Assembly: GCF_040215105.1 (NCBI RefSeq)
Contig: NZ_CP157875.1
Location: forward strand, 921,501-985,500
Length of the DNA stretch: 64,000 bases
Direction: 5' to 3'
DNA from: Aeromonas veronii
GTDB taxonomy: Bacteria > Pseudomonadota > Gammaproteobacteria > Enterobacterales > Aeromonadaceae
Positions 54,841-61,996 of this stretch are shown one piece after another (positions within the stretch are counted from its first letter, which is position 1; every line of letters begins with the position of its first letter). Made by a program: the position numbers and the translations under genes. The notes under the pieces are model-generated. The model was not told where the DNA came from, did not search any database, and saw only the letters and a list, made by a program, of their open reading frames with translations.

Positions 54841-55614
54841 TTATTGTTGGGACAGCCAGCCGAGCCCTTCACGGGTGCCGGCTCTGGGGTTGTATTCGCA
54901 GCCTATCCAGTCGTGGTAGCCAGCCTCGGCCAGCGCCTCGAACAGATGGGGGTAGGCGATTTCCCCCTCGTCCGGCTCGTGACGATCCGGCACAGAGGCT
55001 ATCTGGACATGGCCGATGGCCGGGCCCAGCTTGCCGATGAGGCGGGTGAGATCCCCATCCATGATCTGGGCGTGATAGAGATCGAGCTGGACCGCCACAT
55101 TGGGTCTGTCTATCTCCTGCACCAGGGCCAGGGCATCGAGCTGGTGGGCCAGGAAGTAGCCGGGCACGTCCCTGTCGTTCAGGGGCTCGAGCAGCACGCG
55201 GATGCCATCTTCGGCCAGGTAGTCGGCGGCGAAGCGGATGTTGTCGACCAGGGTCTGGCGGTGGGCCGCCAGGCTATGGGCCGGGTCGACGATGCCGCTC
55301 ATGGCGTGCACCTTCTTGCAACCGAGCGCCAGGGCGTAGTCCCGCACCATGGGCAGGTGGGCGCGAAACTCCGCCTCCCGCCCCGGGATGGCGGCCATGC
55401 CGCGCTCCCCCGCGCCCCAGTTGCCCGGCGGCATGTTGAACAGCGCCTGGGAGAGCCCCTGCTCGCGCAGCTGGCGGCCCAGTTCGGCGGCGGGCCAGTC
55501 ATAGGGGAAGAGGAACTCCACCGCCTCGAAGCCGGCGCGGCGCGCCTCGGCGAAACGCTCGAGGAAGGGGACCTCGGTAAACAGCATGGTGAGATTGGCA
55601 GCAAATTTGCTCAT
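54841..55614 (-). CDS. otnI: 2-oxo-tetronate isomerase
   Basis: A 257-residue TIM-barrel protein of the hydroxypyruvate isomerase family. It begins KFAANLTMLFTEVPFLERFA and has a metal-binding barrel with LLEPLNDRDVPGYFL, VQLDLYHAQIMDGD and HVQIASVPDRHEPDEGEI. In this context it converts 2-oxo-tetronate to 3-oxo-tetronate, the substrate of OtnK. True hydroxypyruvate isomerase (Hyi) is the alternative. Confidence 0.88.
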   Translation of the reverse strand: MSKFAANLTMLFTEVPFLERFAEARRAGFEAVEFLFPYDWPAAELGRQLREQGLSQALFNMPPGNWGAGERGMAAIPGREAEFRAHLPMVRDYALALGCKKVHAMSGIVDPAHSLAAHRQTLVDNIRFAADYLAEDGIRVLLEPLNDRDVPGYFLAHQLDALALVQEIDRPNVAVQLDLYHAQIMDGDLTRLIGKLGPAIGHVQIASVPDRHEPDEGEIAYPHLFEALAEAGYHDWIGCEYNPRAGTREGLGWLSQQ

Positions 55615-55675
55615 GGCATGATGTTCCTCAATGCGGTGTTGTCATATCGGGTCAGCGGGGCACAGCAGGCTCTGC

Positions 55676-56308
55676 TCATGGTTTCATCCTCCGGAGTTCA
55701 TCGATTTCGTGCTCGCTCAGGTAACGGATGGACTGGCCGTGCAGCAGCAGGGCGAGACGGGCCGTCTCTTCCAGCTCTTCCATGTTGTTGACCGCATCGA
55801 TCAGATCCTTGCCCATCACCACGGGACCGTGGTTGGCGAGCAGGAAGGCCTTGCCATCTTGTGCCCGCTGTCCCAGCTCCTCGGCGATGCGGGCATCCCC
55901 CGGCTTGTAGTAGGGGATGAGCGGCAGCTGGCCGACCCGCATCACGTAGTAGGGGGTGAAGGGGCGGATGACGTTGGCAGGATCCAGCCCGTCCAGGCAG
56001 GAGAGGGCGGTGAGATAGGTGCTGTGCAGATGCACCACGGCCCGGCACGCCGGATTGTTGTGATAAAGCGCCAGATGGAACGCCACCTCCTTGGAGGGGC
56101 GATCCCCATCCAGGTGCTCCCCCTGCAGGCTGACCCGGGAGAGGCGCTCGGCGCTCAGGCGACCGAGGCAGGAGCCGGTGGGGGTGGCGATCAGGGTGCC
56201 ATCCGGCAGCAGGGCCGAGAGGTTGCCCGCTCCGCCTGTGGCGTAACCACGCTGGAAGAGAGAGGCCCCCAGCATCACCATGGTGTCGCGCAAGGCTTGC
56301 TCAGTCAT
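55676..56308 (-). CDS. otnC: 3-oxo-tetronate 4-phosphate decarboxylase
   Basis: A 210-residue class II aldolase/adducin-fold protein. It has ATGGAGNLSALLPDG, the two metal histidines in AVVHLHSTYLTALS, and the third ligand in FLLANHGPVVMG. OtnC removes CO2 from 3-oxo-tetronate 4-phosphate, giving DHAP. The ATG at 56308 lies inside the end of otnK (8-base overlap), so the two are coupled; a longer upstream frame is only the overlap with otnK. Confidence 0.9.
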   Translation of the reverse strand: MTEQALRDTMVMLGASLFQRGYATGGAGNLSALLPDGTLIATPTGSCLGRLSAERLSRVSLQGEHLDGDRPSKEVAFHLALYHNNPACRAVVHLHSTYLTALSCLDGLDPANVIRPFTPYYVMRVGQLPLIPYYKPGDARIAEELGQRAQDGKAFLLANHGPVVMGKDLIDAVNNMEELEETARLALLLHGQSIRYLSEHEIDELRRMKP

Positions 56309-57551
56309 GGAAGAACTCCTGTGCCTTGGTGAAGAACGCCTCATCGCCGAAGTTGCCAGACTTGAGGGCCAGGGAGAGGGGGACATCTGTGGCACGCACC
56401 CAGGGCACCCCGGGGGCGATTTGCGGGCCGATGTGGAAGGCCTTGACCGCGAGGGCCTGGGTGATGCGGCTCGAGGTCTCGCCACCGGCGATGATGAAGC
56501 CATCCACCCCGGCGCCGCACAGCAACTGGGCGAGCCGGGCGAAGCAGTGCTCCACCGCCTCGCTTGCCGCCTGCTGGCCGTGGCTCTGCTGGATACGGGC
56601 AAGATCGGCCGGGCTGGTGGTGGCATAGATCATGGGCGCGGGGGCGGCGGGCTGCGCCAGCACCCAGCGGGCGAGCTCCTCGGGATAATCCGGGCGGCCG
56701 AGGCAGGCATCCACGTCCAGCGCGAGAGCAGGGGCCTGCTCGCGGTAACGGGCCACCTGGCGGTTGGTCATCTCGGAGCAGGAGCCCGACAGCACCACGG
56801 CACGTGTGGCGCGGGGCCAACCCGCTTCACGGGCTCCCTGCAGATCGCCACGACTGAGGGCGCGGGCCAGGCCGATGGCGAGACCGGAGCCGCCGGTGAG
56901 CAGCGGCAGCGTCAGGCTGGCGCTGGCGATACCCAGCAGGTGCTGTTCCGTCAGGGTATCCACCACGGCGTAGCGCACCCCCTCGGTCTGCAGTTGCTCG
57001 AAGGCGCTGGTGATGGCCTCGGCACCCTGCGCTATGGTGGCGAAGGGAACCAGACCGGCGCGGCCAGCGGCCTGGGACTCCATCAGCCGCAACAGGTTGC
57101 TGTCCTGCATGGGGGTGATGGGGTGGTGGCGCATGCCGGATTCGGCGAGCGGCTGGGATCCCACGAACAGGTTGCCCTGATAGACGGTGCGACCGTTGAC
57201 CGGCAGGGCCGGGCAGATCAGGGTGAAGTCACTGCCAAGAGCCGCCAGCAGGGCGTCGGTGACCGGGCCTATGTTGCCCTGGGCCGTGCTGTCGAAGGTG
57301 GAGCAATATTTCTGGTAGATGCGCGGGCAGCCACGGGCCTTGAGCCACGCCAGCGCCGCCAGGGAGTCGCGCACCGCCTCGTCCACCGGGCAGGAGCGGC
57401 TCTTGAGGCTGATGACGATGGCATCCACCTCGGGCAGATCATGCTCTTCCGGGACGCCTGCGAGCTGCAGGGTCGAGAGACCGTTCTCAACCAAAAATCC
57501 TGCTATATCGGTAGCGCCGGTGAAATCGTCTGCAATGACCCCGAGTTTCAT
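56301..57551 (-). CDS. otnK: 3-oxo-tetronate 4-kinase
   Basis: A 416-residue kinase of the four-carbon acid sugar family (formerly DUF1537). The N-terminal substrate motif is VIADDFTGATDIAGFL, and the C-terminal nucleotide-binding domain has DGFIIAGGETSSRITQAL. It phosphorylates 3-oxo-tetronate. Its start overlaps the ltnD stop by four bases and its end overlaps otnC. Confidence 0.92.
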   Translation of the reverse strand: MKLGVIADDFTGATDIAGFLVENGLSTLQLAGVPEEHDLPEVDAIVISLKSRSCPVDEAVRDSLAALAWLKARGCPRIYQKYCSTFDSTAQGNIGPVTDALLAALGSDFTLICPALPVNGRTVYQGNLFVGSQPLAESGMRHHPITPMQDSNLLRLMESQAAGRAGLVPFATIAQGAEAITSAFEQLQTEGVRYAVVDTLTEQHLLGIASASLTLPLLTGGSGLAIGLARALSRGDLQGAREAGWPRATRAVVLSGSCSEMTNRQVARYREQAPALALDVDACLGRPDYPEELARWVLAQPAAPAPMIYATTSPADLARIQQSHGQQAASEAVEHCFARLAQLLCGAGVDGFIIAGGETSSRITQALAVKAFHIGPQIAPGVPWVRATDVPLSLALKSGNFGDEAFFTKAQEFFHD

Positions 57552-58456
57552 GGTGTTTCCCCCTGTCCCGGCAGCTGGATGCCGGAGAACGTCTTGATGA
57601 CGGCGCTGTCGTCCTCCTGGCCGTGACCGGCGTTGCTGGCGGCGAGGAACATGTTCAGCGCCGTGCTGGCGAGCGGCAACGGGAAGTGCAGTGCCTTGGC
57701 CGTGTCTGCCACCAGATTCAGATCCTTGACGAAGATGTCCACTGCGGAGCGGGCCTGGTAGTCGCCGGCCAGCACGCGCGGCATGCGGTTTTCGAACATC
57801 CAGGAGTTGCCGGCGGCGTGGGTGACCACGTCATACATGAGGTCCAGAGAGATGCCCGCCTTGCTCGCCAGCGCCATGGCCTCGGCGGCCACGGCGATGT
57901 GCACCCCGGCCAGCAGCTGGTGAATGATCTTCACCGTGCTGCCCTGGCCGGGTTCGCTGCCGACCCGGTAGACCCGGCCTGCGACCGCGTCCAGCACCGG
58001 ATCCAGCTTGTCGAAGGCCGCCTCGGCCCCCGCCGCCATGACGGTCATCTCCCCCGCATCGGCCTTGATGGCGCCGCCGGAGACGGGGGCATCCAGCATC
58101 AGCAGCCCAAGCTGCCCCAGCTCGTCGGCGAGGGAAGCCGCATCCGCCGCCGAGATGGTGGAGGAGATCATGACGGCGGTGCCCGGTTTGAGATGAGGGG
58201 CCAGCCCTTCCTCCCCCAGCAGGATGCGGCGCACCTGGGCGGCGTTGACCACCAGCAGCAGGACGGCGTCCAGCACCTCGGCCAGCGGTCTGGCGTCGGC
58301 CATGACGGCGGCGGCTCCGGCTTGCTGCAACTGGCCGCGGGCCGATTCACTGAGATCGATGCCATAGGTGGTGAGCCCGGCCCGCAGGCAGGAACGGGCG
58401 GCGCCCATGCCCATGGCACCCAGGCCGATGACGGCGACGTGGAAGGGAGTGCTCAT
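57548..58456 (-). CDS. ltnD: L-threonate dehydrogenase (beta-hydroxyacid dehydrogenase family)
   Basis: A 302-residue NAD-dependent enzyme. The Rossmann motif is VAVIGLGAMGMGAARSCL, the substrate-loop signature is MLDAPVSGGAIKADAG, and the catalytic Lys lies in GSTVKIIHQLLAGVH. LtnD oxidises L-threonate to 2-oxo-tetronate. It is the first gene of the operon, 73 bp from a perfect palindrome in the control region shared with a divergent DeoR gene. Confidence 0.9.
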   Translation of the reverse strand: MSTPFHVAVIGLGAMGMGAARSCLRAGLTTYGIDLSESARGQLQQAGAAAVMADARPLAEVLDAVLLLVVNAAQVRRILLGEEGLAPHLKPGTAVMISSTISAADAASLADELGQLGLLMLDAPVSGGAIKADAGEMTVMAAGAEAAFDKLDPVLDAVAGRVYRVGSEPGQGSTVKIIHQLLAGVHIAVAAEAMALASKAGISLDLMYDVVTHAAGNSWMFENRMPRVLAGDYQARSAVDIFVKDLNLVADTAKALHFPLPLASTALNMFLAASNAGHGQEDDSAVIKTFSGIQLPGQGETP

Positions 58457-58529
58457 CTTGTGATTCCTCGGTTACGACTGATGAGCCGATAGTAGAGGCT
58501 TGTGGCGATGAAATATCAGGCGGTTGTCA

Positions 58530-58560
58530 CAAAAATTAACTATTTGTGTGTTAATTTTTG
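58530..58560. promoter_or_regulatory. Perfect palindromic operator between ltnD and the deoR-type gene
   Basis: Arms CAAAAATTAAC / GTTAATTTTTG are perfect over 11 bp, with a 9-base spacer. This is the most symmetrical element in the AT-rich gap of 245 bases. It is likely bound by the DeoR-type regulator and so controls the operon. Confidence 0.6.
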
Positions 58561-58701
58561 TTATTTCGTTGGGGTTGGATTTGTATGAGTCACGATTTTA
58601 TGTGAATAAATGTGATTTGTGAGCTGCTTCGAGCTTATTTATCATTTTTTCCCATGTCACTGGGGTAGAATGACCCCCTCTTTTCCCAAGGTGTGAACCC
58701 C

Positions 58702-59490
58702 ATGATACCCGTAGAGCGACAGCAACAGATCCTGCACCTGCTGGCAGAGCGCGGCGTGGTCAGCATAGTGGAACTGACCGACCTGCTGCAGGTCTCCCAC
58801 ATGACCATCAGGCGGGACATCCAGAAACTGGAGCAGATGGGGCGGGTGCTCTCGGTGTCGGGAGGGGTCAGCCTCTCCCAGCGGATCAAGAGCGAGCCCT
58901 CCCATGCCACCAAGCGCAGCCTGATGCAGGGAGCCAAGCTCGCCATCGCCCGGCTGGCGGCGGCCCAGGTGGCGGAGGGTTGCACCGTCTATCTGGATGC
59001 GGGGACCACCTCCCTGGAGCTGGCGCGCGAGCTGGCGCTGCGAGAAGATCTCATGGTGGTGACCAACGACTTCATGGTCTGCGCCTACCTCATCGAGCAC
59101 GGCCGCTGCCGGCTCTACCACACCGGCGGCCAGGTCATTCGTGACAACCAGTCCTGCGCCGGTGAGGCGACCGCCCACTTCCTGCGCAACCTGCACCTGG
59201 ACGTGGCCTTTCTCTCCTCTTCCTCTTGGGACGGGCAGGGGATCTCCACCCCGAGCGAGCAGAAGGTGCCGGTGAAACGGGCGGTGGTGGAGTCGGCGGC
59301 GAGCCGCATCCTCATCTGCGACTCGTCCAAATATGGCAAGGTAGGGACCTTCAACGTGGTGGGCTGGGATGCCATCGATCAGGTGATCACCGACGATCAA
59401 CTGCCGGACAGCGCCCGGGAGCTGCTGGCCCAGCACGGGGTCAAGCTGACCATGGCCCCCCTCACCATGGCGGCGGCAGGCACGGACTGA
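58702..59490 (+). CDS. DeoR-family regulator of the four-carbon acid operon
   Basis: A 262-residue protein. The N-terminal helix-turn-helix has VVSIVELTDLLQVSHMTIRR, the classical DeoR signature. The C-terminal sugar-phosphate sensor domain has VYLDAGTTSLELAREL and ILICDSSKYGKVGTFNVVG. It probably represses the divergent ltnD operon and is released by a phosphorylated intermediate; this is inference. ATG 58702 follows AAGGTG; the in-frame GTG 58693 is less likely. Confidence 0.9.
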   Translation: MIPVERQQQILHLLAERGVVSIVELTDLLQVSHMTIRRDIQKLEQMGRVLSVSGGVSLSQRIKSEPSHATKRSLMQGAKLAIARLAAAQVAEGCTVYLDAGTTSLELARELALREDLMVVTNDFMVCAYLIEHGRCRLYHTGGQVIRDNQSCAGEATAHFLRNLHLDVAFLSSSSWDGQGISTPSEQKVPVKRAVVESAASRILICDSSKYGKVGTFNVVGWDAIDQVITDDQLPDSARELLAQHGVKLTMAPLTMAAAGTD

Positions 59491-59510
59491 GGGTCGGGAT
59501 CTGCCGCTGC

Positions 59511-59657
59511 TCAGCGGGCCGTTTCGTCCGCGAGCTTGGCGGATCCCTGAATGACTTCCCCGGCCCGCTCCACATCCCGACCCATGCCGTGAATGGTGTT
59601 GCAGCCCAGCAACCAGAGGCAGGCGCACAGTATCAGCAGGTGTCGACGCTTGTTCAT
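59511..59657 (-). CDS. Entericidin-family small lipoprotein, 48 aa
   Basis: A 48-residue lipoprotein with a short signal, lipobox LLGC (Cys19), and the entericidin pattern NTIHGMGRDVERAGEVIQ. It starts at an ATG after AAGGAGG and lies 40 bases downstream of the sugar dehydrogenase gene on the same strand. Entericidins are envelope lipoproteins linked to stationary-phase lysis in E. coli; no partner entericidin gene is beside it. Confidence 0.85.
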   Translation of the reverse strand: MNKRRHLLILCACLWLLGCNTIHGMGRDVERAGEVIQGSAKLADETAR

Positions 59658-59697
59658 GATTCCTCCTTGCGGCCCTTGGCCAGCGTTTTCATCCGGA

Positions 59698-60768
59698 TCA
59701 GGGGGTCAGCCGCAGCAGCCGCCCCTTGCCCGAGTCGGTCAGCAGATAGAGGGCGCCGTCAGGCCCCTCCTTGACGGTGCGGATCCGCTCCCCCAGGTCG
59801 GTGAGCAGCCGCTCCTGCGAGACGACCTTGTCCCCCTCCAGGCTGAGCCTCATCAGGGACTGACCGCGCAGGGCGCCGACGAAGAGATCTCCCTGCCACT
59901 CCTTGAATAGCGTCCCCTGATAAAAGGTCATGCCGGAGGGGGCGATGGAAGGTACCCAGATCCACAGGGGGGCCGTCATGCCGGGGGCACTCTGGCCCGT
60001 GCCAATCTTGCCGCCCCCATACTCCTCGCCGAAGGTGACCTTGGGCCAGCCGTAGTTGTGGCCGGGCTGGATGAGGTTTATCTCGTCACCCCCCTGAGGG
60101 CCATGCTCGTGAGTCCAGAACTGCTGGTTGCCGGGGCGCAGGGCGGCCCCTTGCATGTTGCGATGGCCCAGGCTCCAGATCTCGGGCAGGGCCCCGGCCG
60201 TCTTGACGAAAGGGTTGTCGACGGGGACCCGGCCGTCCCTGTGGAGGCGCACCGTCTTGCCGAGGTGGTTGTCGAGACTCTGGGCCCGCTCCCGCTCTGT
60301 GTAGCGATCGCCCAGGGTGATGAAGAGGTAGTCATCCATCAGCACCAGCCGGGAGCCGAAGTGGGCACCGCCGGCTACCTTGGGTTGCTGGCGAAACAGC
60401 GGTTGCCAGTCCATCAGGGTATCTTTTTGCAAGCGGGCACGGGCCACGGCGGTACCGGCCCCTCCGTCACCGGGCTCGCTGTAACTGAGATAGAGCCAAC
60501 CATCCCCATCCAGGGCGAGATCCAGCAAGCCTCCCTGACCCTGACTGGCGATGGGCGGCAGGCCGGAAATCTGATGGCGCTCTCCCTTGGCATCGATGTG
60601 CAGCAAGCGGCCGGGCCGCTCGCTCACCAGCATCTCGCCATCCGGCAGGAAGGCCAGTCCCCAGGGATGGGCAAGATCGGTTGCGATCGGCGTCAGGGTC
60701 AGGGCCCGCAACGGAGTGGCGAGGCAGATCAGCAGCAGGGCAAGCAGTCGAACGGAGAGTGAAAACAA
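59698..60768 (-). CDS. PQQ-type soluble aldose sugar dehydrogenase
   Basis: A 356-residue periplasmic six-bladed propeller. The signal peptide starts with FSLSVRLLALLLICLATPLR; later segments are HPWGLAFLPDGEMLVSERPG, AHFGSRLVLMDDYLFITLGD and HEHGPQGGDEINLIQPGHNYGWP, as in E. coli YliI/Asd. It oxidises aldoses using pyrroloquinoline quinone. The best start is TTG at 60768, preceded by AGGAG at 8 bases and giving a full signal peptide; no ATG fits. Confidence 0.87.
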   Translation of the reverse strand: MFSLSVRLLALLLICLATPLRALTLTPIATDLAHPWGLAFLPDGEMLVSERPGRLLHIDAKGERHQISGLPPIASQGQGGLLDLALDGDGWLYLSYSEPGDGGAGTAVARARLQKDTLMDWQPLFRQQPKVAGGAHFGSRLVLMDDYLFITLGDRYTERERAQSLDNHLGKTVRLHRDGRVPVDNPFVKTAGALPEIWSLGHRNMQGAALRPGNQQFWTHEHGPQGGDEINLIQPGHNYGWPKVTFGEEYGGGKIGTGQSAPGMTAPLWIWVPSIAPSGMTFYQGTLFKEWQGDLFVGALRGQSLMRLSLEGDKVVSQERLLTDLGERIRTVKEGPDGALYLLTDSGKGRLLRLTP

Positions 60769-60884
60769 AGGGATATCTCCTCTCAAGATCCTGGTGTGGT
60801 CAACATCGGCATGGCTGAAGTGTAGAGGGAAAGGGACGACACAGGATGTGACAAGCCCCTTCACGGGCAGGGGCTGGCTGGGGA

Positions 60885-61709
60885 TCAGAACAGTTCCGGC
60901 ACGTAGCGGAAGGGGTGATCGGTGGGCTTGGCCTTGCCAATCTTGCGCTTGGGCAGCTTGACGTGATCCACCGGCAGCTCCTCATAGGGGATGTGGGCCA
61001 GCAGGTGGGAGATGATGTTGAGGCGTACCTTCTTCTTGTCCTCCGAGTGGGCCACGAACCAGGGTGCCCAGGTGGTGTCGGTGGCGGCGAACATGGCGTC
61101 CCGCGCCTCCGTGTAGTCATCCCAGCGGTCGAAGGATTTGATGTCCATGGGGGAGAGTTTCCAGATCTTGCGGCCGTCGTCGATCCTGTCTCGCAGGCGA
61201 CGCTCCTGCTCCTCTGGCGTGACCTCCAGCCAGTATTTCAGCAAGATGATGCCCGCATCGACCATAGACCACTCCATCTGCGGGGTGCTGGCCAGAAACT
61301 TGTCGCTCGCCTCCGGGGTGCAAAAGCCCATGATCCGCTCCACCCCGGCCCGGTTGTACCAGCTGCGATCGAAGATGACGATCTCGCCGGCGGCGGGCAG
61401 CAAGGGGACATAGCGCTGCATGTAGAGCTGGCTCTTTTCCCGCTCCGTGGGGGCAGGCAGGGCGACCACCCGAAATACCCGTGGGCTGACCCGCTCGGTG
61501 ATGGCCTTGATGACGCCCCCCTTGCCGGCCCCGTCGCGCCCCTCGAACACGATGCAGACCTTGAGCCCTTTGTGGACGACCCAGCGTTGCAGCTTCACCA
61601 GCTCCACGTGCAGGCGGCGCAGCTCTTTTTCGTACTCCTTGGTGCCAAGGGGTTTGCTCTCTGGCGTCGGCGCCGCCTGTTCTGCCTTGGTTTTCTTCTT
61701 GTTGCCCAT
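60885..61709 (-). CDS. ppk2: Polyphosphate kinase 2
   Basis: A 274-residue PPK2 kinase of the single-domain class. Walker A is VFEGRDGAGKGGVIKAI, the lid/Walker B region is EIVIFDRSWYNRAGVERIMG, and there is a downstream conserved RIDDGRKIWKLSPMDIKS block. It interconverts NDP/NTP with polyphosphate. ATG 61709 follows AGAAGGACATC; an upstream ATG at 61736 is possible. It is followed by the sugar dehydrogenase on the same strand after 116 bp. Confidence 0.92.
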   Translation of the reverse strand: MGNKKKTKAEQAAPTPESKPLGTKEYEKELRRLHVELVKLQRWVVHKGLKVCIVFEGRDGAGKGGVIKAITERVSPRVFRVVALPAPTEREKSQLYMQRYVPLLPAAGEIVIFDRSWYNRAGVERIMGFCTPEASDKFLASTPQMEWSMVDAGIILLKYWLEVTPEEQERRLRDRIDDGRKIWKLSPMDIKSFDRWDDYTEARDAMFAATDTTWAPWFVAHSEDKKKVRLNIISHLLAHIPYEELPVDHVKLPKRKIGKAKPTDHPFRYVPELF

Positions 61710-61958
61710 GATGTCCTTCTCTTGCAGCGATGCCATGACGTCTGGCCACCGATATCGGCGACCGATTTTCTGAGTGTACATGAGGATGCGGGCCATCATA
61801 GCCACAGGTGGAGCCAAAGCGGCCGGGATCACAGATTGCCCCGTGCGTCTTGTCTGTGCCGGGCGACATGGTCAGGAAGGAGTATCGCAATGGCTGTGCT
61901 CATCCTGGTGGGACTCTGCAGACGGAGTGACGCTGCCAGGGTTACAGGAGACCCATAA

Positions 61959-61984
61959 AAAAGAGCCGCGATGGCGGCTCTTTA
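61959..61984 (-). terminator. Terminator of the TonB-dependent receptor gene
   Basis: Arms AAAGAGCCGC / GCGGCTCTTT, with Ts on the minus strand, 12 bases beyond the stop at 61997. Confidence 0.88.
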
Positions 61985-61996
61985 GGGGGGGACGAC

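Noticed and set aside
58570..58625. CRP site in the ltnD control region (several TGTGA half sites)
   Set aside because: The half sites are direct repeats or in the wrong relative orientation; none forms TGTGA-N6-TCACA.
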